Shown: piece after piece, positions 34,401 through 45,709 of the stretch
How the letters are laid out: every line of letters begins with the position of its first letter
Position numbering within the stretch: position 1 is the first letter of the stretch
Source of the DNA: Xiphydria camelus
Lineage: Eukaryota > Arthropoda > Insecta > Hymenoptera > Xiphydriidae
Direction: 5' to 3'
NCBI GenBank assembly: GCA_963678675.1
Contig: OY783194.1
Coordinates: forward strand, 16,439,421-16,503,420
DNA: 64,000 nt
Position numbers and translations under genes: made by a program
Notes under the pieces: model-generated
What the model saw: the letters and a program-made list of their open reading frames with translations, nothing else
Database searches by the model: none
Told to the model about the DNA's origin: nothing

Positions 34401-35916
34401 GTTTAAGTATATGAGTTATAATAATAGGTATTTATAATTTTTGTATTATTTTTGAAATTTTCTATTAAACGTTAAAAACTTCTGTGCCCAAATAAAAAAC
34501 TGTATAATTCAACATTTCAGGAGTGTTTTGATGACACCTGTAGAAGATAATTCTGAATTAAAGGTATTGTAAAAATAGAAAAAAGAATTTACAATCACCC
34601 ACAAAATAAAAGAATTTTCTTCCTTAATAAAATGGATATTACTATACACTAACAAATTGCCTGCATTGCTCCAACAACGTTTATTCATCGCTAGCACGCA
34701 CTACGTGTTTCAACAGAGAGAAATACTGTTTAGCTCCCACCTCTGTCGTCCTCATGGCGCAGTAGAGGTTAAGAGTAGGTAGTTGGACATGATATGTGAT
34801 ATGATCATTTAAAAAATTCTGAATTTACAACACTTTTTAGAGCATATACCGACCCTTAGTCCCTACGATACACGTATGCCGATCGTTCTTCAATATATAT
34901 TATTTTTTCTATGAAATATCGTTTCACATGCTCGGCATACGTGATACTATCATTGCAAGATGCGATTTTTTTTTGCAATAACTTAACTTCTCCAACACAA
35001 GTTCCACGGGGACCTGTCAATTTTACTTGGTCGTTTATCAGCATATGCATTATTACCGAAATTTCAAAGGGCATACATGATACTACCATTGCACTTTTTG
35101 GCAGCGTGCCGAAGGTCTACAGAGGTAAAGAGCAGGTAGTTGGACACCTACTTCTTGGTAGAGGCACAGACGGCTTCGCGCAGTGCAGAACGCGTTTATG
35201 ACTAAGAGAGAGTCGGGAATATATGCGCGTTCTCTGTCGGTCCCCAGAACAGTGGTGCGGCCACAGATTTCATTCAGGACTGCCACTCACCAGAAAATCA
35301 GTTGTATTATATTATATTATATCTCCACACAGAAGGTATTCAGTGCGAAGCCGTAGAGGACTTTTTTTTAGATAATAATCTAACGAATACCAAGTTAAAA
35401 GAAAAAAAATTGTTTCCCAATGTTTTCAGTGAAAAGAATCGGTTTAAAATCTAAAATAATCAATAATCGCATTAATAATGCATTAATTTTTTTTCTATAT
35501 CTCTCAAAATGTAGGTCTACTCCTGTAGATGCGATTAAAAAAAAAATCATCGAAAAAGAGTAATTTTTCGATTTCTTATGAATTTTTTAAGCGCAGCATG
35601 CTCCCTTAGGTGGTGCGCAAACTTTGAACGCATTTTGCCGCTTCCCTATTGCATATAGGTAAAAATTTCACTAAGACTTTTTTATTATAAATTCGATTGT
35701 TTACAACTTTTATTTCAAGATTTTCTCGTTATTCTTGAAAGTTGAAGAGATATTCGCAAAAATCGTTTTTTTTTGTTTACATCTCTTTTTTAAACAATCC
35801 GACCGGGAATGATCCTTCAAAATATCAGGAAGTTGTTGTAGGGTGCAAACAGTACCTACTGTAAAAAATTCAGATCCTCTTTAATTATTTCTAATTCAGG
35901 ACTTCAATGACTGGAC
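31472..35916. mobile_element. 4.4-kb foldback element with ~1.6-kb arms, TA target
   Basis: The ends GTCCAGTCATTGAAGTCCTG and exact complement are flanked by TA (31470-31471, 35917-35918). The arms reach ~33110 and ~34275 with few differences, leaving a ~1.15-kb unique centre. Frames occur in mirrored pairs, for example 32305-32538 with 34856-35089, one residue apart. No recognised transposase, so it is probably mobilised in trans by a Tc1/mariner-type or similar enzyme. Confidence 0.75.
34014..34202 (+). CDS. Unrecognised short frame in the foldback centre
   Basis: A 62-codon frame without ATG (first codon TTG after a stop) in unique DNA. Composition is protein-like (MIALHLLEKWRKYINEAW). 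I do not recognise the family. It may be a decayed transposase end. Confidence 0.2.
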   Translation: MLNYFDLNDHRLRIPSLKCREYDPYNMIALHLLEKWRKYINEAWVKRRDLRRVKITSRKIEE

Positions 35917-35918
35917 TA

Positions 35919-36304
35919 TTTTTCTTACGAATCTCATGAAATTTTGCCAATCAAAATTGTGAAATATTACTCATCGATTTCCAAATTTTCAAAACGCTGA
36001 GCCATGTAGTTTAAAAGAAAATGTTAATTGAAAGTAGCATTTTCTACACTGACTTTCAATGGCTAACATGTAGAAAGACGGTACCTCAGTGACGTTTTGA
36101 GTTATAACTACAGAACCAATCTTACAATGTTAAAGAGAAACTAACGGCGAATAAATTGATATTGTAGGATTATGTTCACAAAAACTGGAAGTGCTGAGCC
36201 ATATAGTTTCAGAGAAATTATAACTTAAAAACTGAGATTTTTCTTGAAACTGCAAAGTGGTGGGGACGAGTAACGGTGATGTAGCAACAGTACGCACAGC
36301 TGAT
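35919..36304. other. AT-rich non-coding stretch
   Basis: GCTGAGCCATRTAGTTT occurs twice (35998, 36191), suggesting a decayed repeat. No gene. Confidence 0.4.
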
Positions 36305-36308
36305 TTAG

Positions 36309-36619
36309 CCCTCTCATGTGACTATGGGACTCAGTAATACTTTTGCTACCGGAGAGGGGATAGCCAGTGGCACGGCGCGGCAGCCCCCACTACGGCACGT
36401 AGCGGTATTCAATGAAAAATATTAAGCATTAAATTAATCATCACTTTTACCAAGATTTATCCCAAAAAATTACGTATTAAAAAGTTGAAATATGTCTAAA
36501 AGATGTTAAAGAGTGTAATAAAGATCTAATAAACTTTAGTCCAAATTTTGTCGTTCTTGCACTAAAATTTGAATAACTATAATCGATACGCTCCTGAAAC
36601 GCCCATTCACATGAGAGGG
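36309..36619. mobile_element. 311-bp element with CCCTCTCATGTGA ends, TTAG target
   Basis: CCCTCTCATGTGA and TCACATGAGAGGG are inverted. TTAG lies directly outside each (36305-36308, 36620-36623). A CCC start with a TTAA-like target points to a piggyBac relative. Confidence 0.65.
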
Positions 36620-36662
36620 TTAGAAGGCAGATGGGAAAAGCATACAAATTCAAATCAGTATT

Positions 36663-36669
36663 TTATTGA
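36663..36669 (-). terminator. Poly(A) signal for the transposase-exonuclease gene
   Basis: AATAAA on the minus strand ~25 bp after the stop codon. Confidence 0.6.
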
Positions 36670-36692
36670 ACTTGAAATATAATGTGAAATAT

Positions 36693-38710
36693 TCAATTGT
36701 AAAATTCGTTCTTATTCTTTAAGTACGTAACAACCTTGTCAATGACTTTCTTACATTTAGTAACACAAGGTTTCTTTGGCGTAATGTCTTTGGATAATAA
36801 TTCGTAAATTCCCTTATCTCTATTACTCAAATATGTTTGTCGTAATACTTCATAACTTATTCCTGCACCCGCCATTTTCTTCAACATTTCATTAGAAACA
36901 ACTTTTTTCAAATCCTCTAACGATTGCATCAAGACTGCAGTCAACACGATTTGTTTATAAGGCTTACAAATTGCACATAAATCTTTTTTTGTAATATAAC
37001 CATGACTTAGTTTTTCTAAAATTTCTACATCGAATAAAGCTTCGTGAAATTGATTTGTGTTTTCCAGCTGCAGTAAATCTTGTACCAGTGATTGTAGTTT
37101 AAACGTTTCATTTTTCTTTTTTCTTTCAGGAAAATCTTTTTTCAATAATCCTAAATTATCTGAAAATCCTGCAATGCACTGGAAATTTTCAATCATATCA
37201 TTGTTTATAATAAGACGTAGCAGATGACCAGTATCAAAAGGTGCATTGTGAGCCACGAGAATGCACGGTCTCGGCGAAAAGTCTAGGAACTCTCTGAATG
37301 ATGTCAAAGCGTCTTTAGGTGGAATCGATGGTACTGATTTACCATGAAAAAAAAGTTCTCCTCTTATATTCCTCAACCCTGTAACTCTTGATGCTTCAGC
37401 ATCAATTGATTTTGAAGGATCGAGGTACACGCTGTACTCGTGCTGCTCAAATTTTGCAGCAATTTGTAGAACTTCCGAATTTCTCGAAAGTCCCGATGTC
37501 TCTAAATCAAAATAAACAATGTCACAATTCTCCGGATTTATCGCAACATCAATCAACGTTTTGGTGAGAAGATCAGGATCAGCGATGGTAGGGCCTTCTG
37601 GATTAATATTCATGCCATGATTCGTCTCATACTGAATACCTTCAGATCTCTCCTTCGACTTTCTGGTAGCTTCCTTCATTTTTGCCAATAAATTTCTGCG
37701 AGATTTCTGAGATGGTAATTTTGCTTTCATTGCTATGGCCATCCTTTTTTTATCCTTCTGTGTGGCAAAAATCTTGGTGTACTTTCCAGGTAATAAACTC
37801 AGTTTTTCGTTTACCGTTATTATATGACTTTGTCCATCATTTTTAGTGCACACAGCACTTGCCACTCGCTAATCAGCTGACGCACTCAAACTGAAGCAAC
37901 AGTTTTTCGGTGCTTTATGTGCCACAATGTTATTAAAACTTTCGTTTCCTTGACTAGAAGCTACCACTGAAAATTTTACTGCATTGTCTGCATATTTTCC
38001 GAAAATTTCACCTAATTTGGGGTGCAATTGAAGATCCATCAATTCAATCGTATGACTATTTTTGCACCAACTGCCGCAATTCTCGTGGCTGCCAAACACG
38101 TGGTCATAAAAGGGACGAAGTGTCTTGGCCAACCCGACACTATTACCCTGATTCTGTGATATATAGCGTACGTAAAACATTTTTTCAAATGAGGAATGAC
38201 CTCTTTATTTCTCATTTCCTTGAAGTCCTTCCTCAAGTCATACAATTCACGAAGAACATGTTTCTTTAGATGGTTACTGTCAGCTAATTTGTAAATCTTT
38301 TCAAGGCTCCCCTGACGTACAGCGGCGATGGTTGAGCTGTCCTCGTCACCGATAACTACCCTAACTTTCAAACCCACCTGTCTGAGAATTGGACTCTCAT
38401 TAATCAAGGCAGCGCCTAAATCTGCTTCCATCGCCTTGGCATGTAGGAAAAATTTTTCCTACAGTCGTGGTCTTTTTTGTCTTTTCCATTATCACAAAAT
38501 CTACATTTTCGATTACGAGTACCATAATCTAAAATTTGTTTACTCATATAACGAATTATTGCACCGTAGCCATTGAGACTATTGTAACTTTTTCCATTTC
38601 CTCGTCTACTCCAGCCCATATCGTAGGATACAATAATATTCACGATCTCTCCCAACGCTTGATCAAATTTCCATGCACACACGTTTTAATTTCTCGTCTT
38701 CTGTCGCGTC
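36693..38710 (-). pseudogene. Mutator-like transposase fused to a DEDDh 3'-5' exonuclease
   Basis: From the 5' end the minus strand reads VSYDMGWSRRGNGKSYNSLN, then CRFCDNG. After a shift comes VVIGDEDSSTIAAVRQG and NHLKKHVLREL, and after another shift SSQGNESFNNIVAHKAPKN. These fit the arthropod Mutator-like transposase domain family. The frame then meets one TAG (37871-37869) and continues in the same frame into 390 codons with all DEDDh exonuclease motifs: YFDLETSG (D120, E122), HNAPFD (D211) and HEALFD (H274, D279). So the two halves were one polypeptide. Two frameshifts and the stop disable it. N-terminal exons are at 44514-45223. The exonuclease half is intact from residue 1. Confidence 0.75.
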
Positions 38711-39059
38711 AGGATTATCAACAGTATCAGTCGAAGAGCAAAGAGTGTTTAGAAAAGGATAAAAATATCATCGATCATGTCTAGTGGCCTCTAATAACAT
38801 AAGAGAAACAGAGGTGGTTAAGAAATGTTGTTACGATCAATCACAGATATCAATGAAAATTTTTATTTCTTTTTACTTTTTTTGTACATCGTAATTACAA
38901 AAGTTATATACAAATTATATACACATTCCAGTGTAACTCTTCACTGACGTATATATCGCACCCTTGCTTCAGAAATGACAACACAAAATTAGAATTTTCC
39001 GAAGGGACAACTTTAAAAGATGAATTATTATATTATACAAGTCGAATTTTTACGTATTT

Positions 39060-39290
39060 TTTGTTTAATATTTTGTTTCAAAAATGTCCGGACGTATGCG
39101 AGAGAAAGGGCGATTTATTAGGAAAAAAAACCCTCGAAAAGAAATTGAAGGCAGTGGCGGCTATGTCCAGAGCAAAAGCTGCTGAACATACAGCAGCTTC
39201 ACATAACCTCAATTGTAAACCAGGCACATGTCATAGACATGATAATTATCATAATCTGGCAGCAAATGGTCAACGCTCGTATAATATAAC
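39060..39290 (+). pseudogene. Inverted fragment of the transposase first exon
   Basis: AAACCCTCGAAAAGAAATTG.. and AAAATTGATA-type upstream DNA match 45223-45070 on the opposite strand: GTCGAATTTTTACGTATTTT, then an ATG at 39083 and, after one shift, LEKKLKAVAAMSRAKAAEH. It diverges after NCKPGT. It is a second, decayed copy of exon 1 with its promoter region. Confidence 0.65.
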
Positions 39291-40013
39291 CCCCCACAAA
39301 AACAGATTCTCTGTAAAAAAAAGGCGGCATGTTCATTCAGTGCCAACAAAAATTGATACGTAAAATACTCTCCAAAAAAGATTTGAAATCAATTAAGATC
39401 GCCATGTTCAAGATTTATGTATTAAAAGTAAAAGGCATCATTTTTGAAAGGAAAATTATTGTAAATCAAGTTACTAAAAAATTCGACTAAAAAATTTATA
39501 AAAAAAATTTTAATAAAAAAGAACTTGCCGCGTTTAAGTTTTCATATTTTGTCCACTATGCCGAATAACTGGCAGTGCATGGACGGTGCTAGTGATTCAT
39601 AAATTGCACTGCCGAAGTCAAATTCAGAGAAATTCAGAAGGCCCCCGCCTGATCGGTTTCCCGTGCGACATTCGGTATATTGGTGGTATTATATAAGTGT
39701 ATGAATTTATTTAAAATCATAAGTGCATAAACATCGAGTATAATTCTGTCTGAATTTTTTATTTTGAAGGAAAAAACACGGCAAGTTCTTTTTTATTAAA
39801 ATTTTTTTATAAATTTTTAATCGAATTTTTTAGTAACTTGATTTACAATAATTTTCCCTTCAAATGATGCCTCTTACTTTTTATACATAAATCTTGAATA
39901 TGGCGATCTTAATTGATTTCAAATCTTTTTTGGAGAGTATTTTACGTATCAATTTTTGTTGGCACTGAATGAACATGCCGCCTTTTTTACAGAGAATCTG
40001 TTTTTGTGGGGGG
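39290..40013. mobile_element. Foldback with CCCCCCACAAAAACAG ends
   Basis: CCCCCCACAAAAACAGATTC is inverted at 40013. The arms are ~250 bp. The centre (39540-39765) holds an unrelated ~220-bp segment with CTGCCGAAGTCAAATTC. No coding. Confidence 0.65.
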
Positions 40014-40400
40014 ATTTCACTACTTTTTGGAATTTATTCATGAGGAAGATACGTACATGTAGAAGAATAGCTTTTTATTATATTACCACAAAATTAAAGT
40101 CTCACATTTTATACCGATACGAGCCAATTAATTATAACTACGTTACTTTTGATTTATTCTCGTGATATTTTGAAAGGGATTTATAGAGTAGAGAGCCCTT
40201 ATATTTTTCACTTTGCCTTAGTATTTTGGAGAAATAAAACATATACCGCTTTCGAATTTACAGGCCATCGGAGTTTTCTTATATTTTGGTCGTCTACAGA
40301 AATCCATGAAGACGTTTTACCTTGAACTCTAAGTCTACTCTTCCAATGACCATGACGAATTGTTTCATCACATTTAAAGATACCACTTATGACAGTCCCC
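40014..40400. other. AT-rich, no gene
   Basis: Nothing recognised. Confidence 0.35.
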
Positions 40401-40667
40401 TATATATCGTCCCCTTCCTGCAAAAAGTCACTAACTAACATATTTTGTAAAATTCACATAACTGGACCTAGAGTAGCTTAATTTTATTAAATATTTAAAT
40501 GGTAAAACTCACTAAGTGCTAAATGCGTTGGAAGTGAGCATGCGCGCATCATAAAAAGTCATTAACCGAAATATAATACCGATATTATAGAGCAGAAACT
40601 ACTTACTAAGTCAGTTGATGATAAATGTTAGTTAGTGACTTTTTGCAGGAAGGGGACGATATGTTGT
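40401..40667. mobile_element. Short foldback (ATCGTCCCCTTCCTGC ends)
   Basis: ATCGTCCCCTTCCTGCAAAA and complement are ~230 bp apart, each with AGTCACTAACTAACAT. Confidence 0.55.
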
Positions 40668-40889
40668 TACATATATTAACTCGAGACGTTGGAATAGTTT
40701 TAAGAAATCCTTTTGCATGCACCGCTGAAATTTCGCCCTTACTCGTAAATAAATTTAATTTAATTATTACCACATCATTTACAGCTTCGATGCTGACCTT
40801 ACGACTCATTTCAGTCCGAGTAGAATATTAATTGTAAATACCATCATAAACATGCCAATGCGAATAAAAATCATCTATTAACTGTTGCA

Positions 40890-41001
40890 GATCAAGTATT
40901 CCGTTGTGGTGGGGGTCCTCATTGGTCTACTCGCTAAGATGCGTATACGTTTCTTAGCGAGTAGACCAATCAGGACCCCCACCGCAATGGAATACTTGAT
41001 C
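40890..41001. repeat. Family D hairpin (GATCAAGTATTCCGTTG)
   Basis: GATCAAGTATTCCGTTGTGG..CGCAATGGAATACTTGATC forms an almost complete hairpin, with TGGTCTACTCGCTAAGA inside. It is followed by the family A core GTCAATTCGGGAGATCGAAG at 41079. Confidence 0.6.
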
Positions 41002-41179
41002 CTGGTTGGTCTCTTCCCTGAGTTGCGTGCACGCAAAGCTACGAGTGACTCGAGAAAGGCCCCCCTGATCTCCCGGTAGCTGTCAATTCGGGAGATCGAA
41101 GCATCTAACCTCGAAATCAAGTGTACAAGTGATAAGAAATAATTATACGGGTTTCTTCGGTGAGTTTCCCCAAGTGTTT

Positions 41180-42830
41180 AAAGTAGTTACTCCATTATTG
41201 TAATCCAATTCCATTGTATCCCTTATTTTTCTGCCACGACTTTGATTGTTGATAGTGGATGGATCAGCTAATAAATTTGATTTTTATTCACTATCAACTA
41301 TCAAAGTTGTGACAGAAAAATAAGGGATTCAATGGAATTGGATTACAGTAAGAAGTAACTACTTTATTATTATTTTTTCTTTATCGATATAGTCCCTCTT
41401 TCGTATTATACTATCCCAAGTTCGAATTTATATACCGACCTGTCAAACGTGAAGTGTACATGTACCTCACTTTTATATCATTAAGTATTACTGCAGACTC
41501 TGACATGTCATCTCGTACAGGTGCAACCGAAGAGGACCTAGCTCATGTCCTGTCCGTAAAAAGATGACTCGATGGACATCGGAGAATGTCAGACTTGTCA
41601 CCGAGCGCCTATTACCCACGGTACATTTATTGCAATATGCGCTTTTCGTTTCAATTATTCCTGCTTTAAATAACGTTCACTTCTTTCAAAGTATTTACCT
41701 TGTACAAACTGTTCATCGTAGGGGGCAGCGATCAATGATTGTGACTAATCGTAGACAAATTATTCCTGCGATGATGTTCCAGTTGCAAAGCATACACTAG
41801 CAAGTCAGCTTACAGAGCATCCGATGTTAGTATCAACTTTACCTCTTTTGGAACACACATCAACCGAGCATAATCACGATTACGTTAATGTTAATCGCAG
41901 AATAGACCGTGAGCTCGGGCACATTATCGCAGTAGTAGTTCGGTACACCGATTTGCCTTTTGGTTTTAATAGACGAACTTGTCAACGACGAGTCGCTAAT
42001 ATCGATCGCTGCCTCCTACCACGAACAGTTCATAAAAGGTTATTAGCTTGAAAGAAGTAAAAGTTATTTAACGCTGGAATAGTTGAAACGAGAAGCGCGT
42101 ATTGCAATTAATGTACCGTGGGTAATAGGCGCTCGGTGACAAGTCTGACATTCTCCAATGTTCATTGAGTCATCTTTTTACGGACAGGACACGAGCTAGA
42201 TCCTCTTCGGTTGCACCTGTACGAGATGACATGTCAGAAAATCATTATTCTTCATGAAAATCTTCTAACCTACTCGTTCTGCAGTAATACTTAATGAAAT
42301 AAAAGCGAGGTACATGTACACTTCACGTTTGACAGGTCGGTATATAAATTCGAACTTGGGATAGTATAATACGAAAGAGGAAATATATCGATAAAGAAAA
42401 AATAATAATAAAGTAGTTACTACATTACTGTAATCCAATTCCATTGTGTATCCCTTATTTTTCTGCCACGACTTTGATAGTTGATAGTGAATAAAAATCA
42501 AATTTATTAGCTGATCCATCCACTATCAACAATCAAAGTCGTGGGAGAAAAATAAGGGATACAATGGAATTGGATTACAATAATGGAGTAACTACTTTAT
42601 TATTATTTTTTCTTTATTTATATATTTCCTCTTTCGTATTATACTATCACAAGTTCCAATTTATATACAGACCTGTGAAACGTGAAGTGTACATATACCT
42701 CACTTTTATTTCATCTCTTCTTCGCCTCTGGTATAATCATTTACACCCCACAAAGCACGTTTTTGCAAGTAACTTTTCTATAACATTCCTGCGATATTTT
42801 GCAATATTCGTGAATACTACCGTATGTTAG
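41180..42830. mobile_element. Nested foldback cluster
   Basis: Blocks around CCATTGTATCCCTTATTTTT and TTTGATTGTTGATAGTGGAT occur in alternating orientation at 41205-41370, 42420-42570 and 42480-42610. The segment 41380-41560 is complementary to 42170-42410. At least two palindromes share one arm. A decayed copy lies at 43340-43490. Frames here are mirrored, not genes. Confidence 0.65.
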
Positions 42831-43041
42831 AAATATATATTTCTCGATAAATTCGCGAATGTTGCAAAATATCATAGAAACATTTCGGAATCATTACATC
42901 GAAAGATCTCCTCGATAAGGTACAGCTCGATAAGATTGTACTTGTCAGGGCTGAATTATATGGGGTTTTTATAATTATTTTAGGAAGTCTCAGAAGAATA
43001 CAGGTGCAGCATAATATAGATCTGTGCTAGAAAGAATAAGG

Positions 43042-43313
43042 AATAACCTTCGACGAGCATTCGGGCTGTAGCAACAGAGGTCAGAATCAGCAAGACCATG
43101 GCAGGGAGAATATTGAAGGATGGACGCACGTCCATGCACTCGAGGCAGCAAATCTAACTCGCGGAATGAACCAATGCAGCTGGTTCTTGGAACAACAAGT
43201 GGACGATCCCTCGTTTGAAAGAAACCCCCTCGGGTTCGCACATGATTTGGAGTCCTTCTGGGTGGAATTGAATAGCAGCACGTTTATTTCTGTAACAGAT
43301 TATAAATAACAAA
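43042..43313 (+). CDS. Coding-looking orphan fragment, unknown protein
   Basis: A stop-free frame of ~90 codons to TAA at 43311-43313 without a useful ATG. It contains HALEAANLTRGMNQCSWFLE and RNPLGFAHDLESFWVELNS. The balanced composition suggests a real exon end. I do not recognise the family. Minus-strand frames here are its shadows. Confidence 0.3.
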
Positions 43314-43499
43314 ATTATATCCAGCATATTTCACTATTTAAAATATAGTACGAAGGAGGAAATATATCAATAGTGAAAAACTAATGTTAAAGTAATTACT
43401 TGTTTATTGTGATCCAATTCAATTGCATCTGCTATTCTTCTGCCACGGCTTTGATGGAGAAGAAACATCAAATTTATTTGTTAATCCATCGATTCACCC

Positions 43500-44390
43500 C
43501 ATGCTCGCATGACGCTGGAAACAAAAAATAGAATTACTACAAAGATATTTGCCCTTCCATCGAAAGTGAGGTTAAAGCTGTCAGATGGCAATTAAACTTA
43601 TCTGGTGGCAATTCTTCTGAGATACTGCCGTTTCCTTTCCTGCTCTTGATGCACAGGCAACTAGAGAAAAATACCACTGCATCCGTTCACTATCTCGATT
43701 AAACGAAAAAAATACAAACGATTATTAAACTATACGGAGCGTCTGTCACATTCACCACTATTGAGATTCATTACTCCGATTACACTGAATTTTCACTTTT
43801 TATTAACAAGCGCGTCCGAGGATCGAAATAAACGCGAGGGAAATCGTTACGCGAAAATGGAATTATTTTATTCACTTTGAAAACCATGACCAAACATTCA
43901 AGGAATATATTCTCTCACACACTCTCACATACATTTGATGGCGTATGCGTGTGCCCGCATCTGTGTAGACATTTCCGATCATGGCCGACTATCGCCGAAG
44001 ATAGGCGGAATTAGAGTGACATTTTGACATATATATATTGCCCGAGAAATCGGATTTTTTCGACTTTCAGGCGGCAGGGGCGTGGCTTAGCATTGCTAAG
44101 GGCGAATCTCTGTTAATATTTAACTTATAACATTTATTCTGGTCTTTATCGATAGAGAATAGTCGATTTATATGGCGTAACTAAGCATAGTTTTGGTTAT
44201 AACCGTATATTTATTGAGAAAATTCGATGTAAAATTTGAGGGGTGTGAAGGGGGTAGACATTTTTCCTGTAAAGATACACGGGTGCTCGCTCGCTGCGAC
44301 AGCGCTGTCGGCGTCGTTCTGACGAACTACTTGAATGAACATGCCGCGAGACACTACCGTGTCTCTTGATAATTCATCTTTTAACAGTTT
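43500..44390. other. Unassigned DNA
   Basis: No gene seen. A CACTCTCACAC-type low-complexity run lies near 43915-43930. Confidence 0.35.
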
Positions 44391-44394
44391 CGCT

Positions 44395-44450
44395 GTCAAT
44401 TTCGCGTCGTTCTTCGGCGTCGTTACACCCAAATGTTGGCAGCGAAGCTG
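44395..44450. mobile_element. 56-bp TTAA-flanked mini-element
   Basis: CAGTTTCGCTGTCAATT..GTTGGCAGCGAAGCTG lies between TTAA at 44391-44394 and 44451-44454, same end type as 18895-19049. Confidence 0.55.
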
Positions 44451-44513
44451 TTAAAGTCATCCCTTGGGAAAATTCCAATTTTGAGTTGTGTCATTTTACT
44501 TACAATTCCTCTG

Positions 44514-45223
44514 ATAATTTTTTAATATTATCAATAACCAATATTGTCTCTCTTCTTCGACAGCTCTCAGGCATGATTCTCGTGCAGCCTCCTCTAACAT
44601 CTGACGAACTTCTTGTTCGTATTTTTTGTACGCTTGATTATGAAGCGGAGGAATGTTCAAACAGGACAGTATCTTGTTCAGAGCAGTCTCACCTACACCA
44701 GCATGAATGCTACCTGAAACATCCACTTGTAGGTTATAATCCACTCAGTCAATCAATTAACTTATTACATTATCGCAATTAAAATAATTATTATTTTTCG
44801 GTCTATAATTTCCACGCTGAAAATAAAAATTTACTTACCCAGGACAGCTTTGGTATTCACATCTGAATGTTTGCCGTTGTCCGATGTAGTGTGAGATTTG
44901 TTTATGTGGACTTGTGTTATGCTCCGACACGATTCACAAGTAATATGTAAAATTGCATTTAATCCCATTGTTGTCTCATTCTGCGTGGTTCTTAACAAGA
45001 TATCTTTTTTACATTTCGCGCATATCAAATTTTCTGTCACATAATCCATGTCAACAATGCGCCTTCCCTGGAATTTGTATGTGCCTGGTTTACAATTGAG
45101 GTTATGTGAAGCTGCTGTACGTTTAGCAGCTTTTGCCCTGCACATAGCCGCCACTGCTTTCAATTTCTTTTCAAGGGTTTTTTTCCTAACAAATCGCCCT
45201 TTCTCTCGCACACGTCCGAACAT
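44514..45223 (-). pseudogene. Mutator-like transposase, first two exons
   Basis: Exon 1 (45223-44839) starts MFGRVREKGRFVRKKTLEKK, with a CAKC..CESC zinc-binding pair around residues 73-104, and ends at donor G|GTAAGT. Exon 2 starts at 44713 after TTTCAG and reads SIHAGVGETALNKILSCLNI, ending at donor GTAAGT (44513). The junction keeps the frame. These are the N-terminal DNA-binding region of the family whose catalytic and exonuclease part lies at 38710-36693. About 5.8 kb of foldback DNA now separates the two parts, probably inserted in an intron. No stops occur in these two exons. Confidence 0.7.
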
Positions 45224-45709
45224 TTTTTAAACAAAATAAAAATACGTAAAAATTCGACTGCGTCTACAACTGACTAAGGAGAGAGAAGCACTGTTGCCAC
45301 GATTATCGGGCCAGGCAGTGTATATGTGTGAGATACATTTGTACACAGGAGGTCTCTGTGTAGCAAGGAGCTCAGAGTACAGAGTTACTCAAAAGTTTCG
45401 TTCGTGCGTAATACAGTTTGTGATCAGTTGTACTAAGCCCTGAAGCAAAAAATGTGAATACGACTGTCACCATTGAAATACCTTAAAGCTCTAACGCTGT
45501 ACGTAGCGACGAGCGATCGCCGATATCGAGAGCGCATCCCCACTCTTGACAGCTGACTAATTGGATGATGATTGGCCCTTTTAAATTTGAATTCGGGCCT
45601 CGCTGCGTTCACCCGGGTTAATCGACGTTCTCACATGCACTCACACGTTTCCCATGTGCCCCATCCTCGAAAACACACGCTATAAACGAGCCATTTGTCT
45701 ATCTATCTA
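45224..45709. other. 5' flank of the transposase gene, no other gene
   Basis: The first ~40 bp are shared in inverted form with 39025-39080, so they probably belong to the element's promoter region. Confidence 0.4.
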
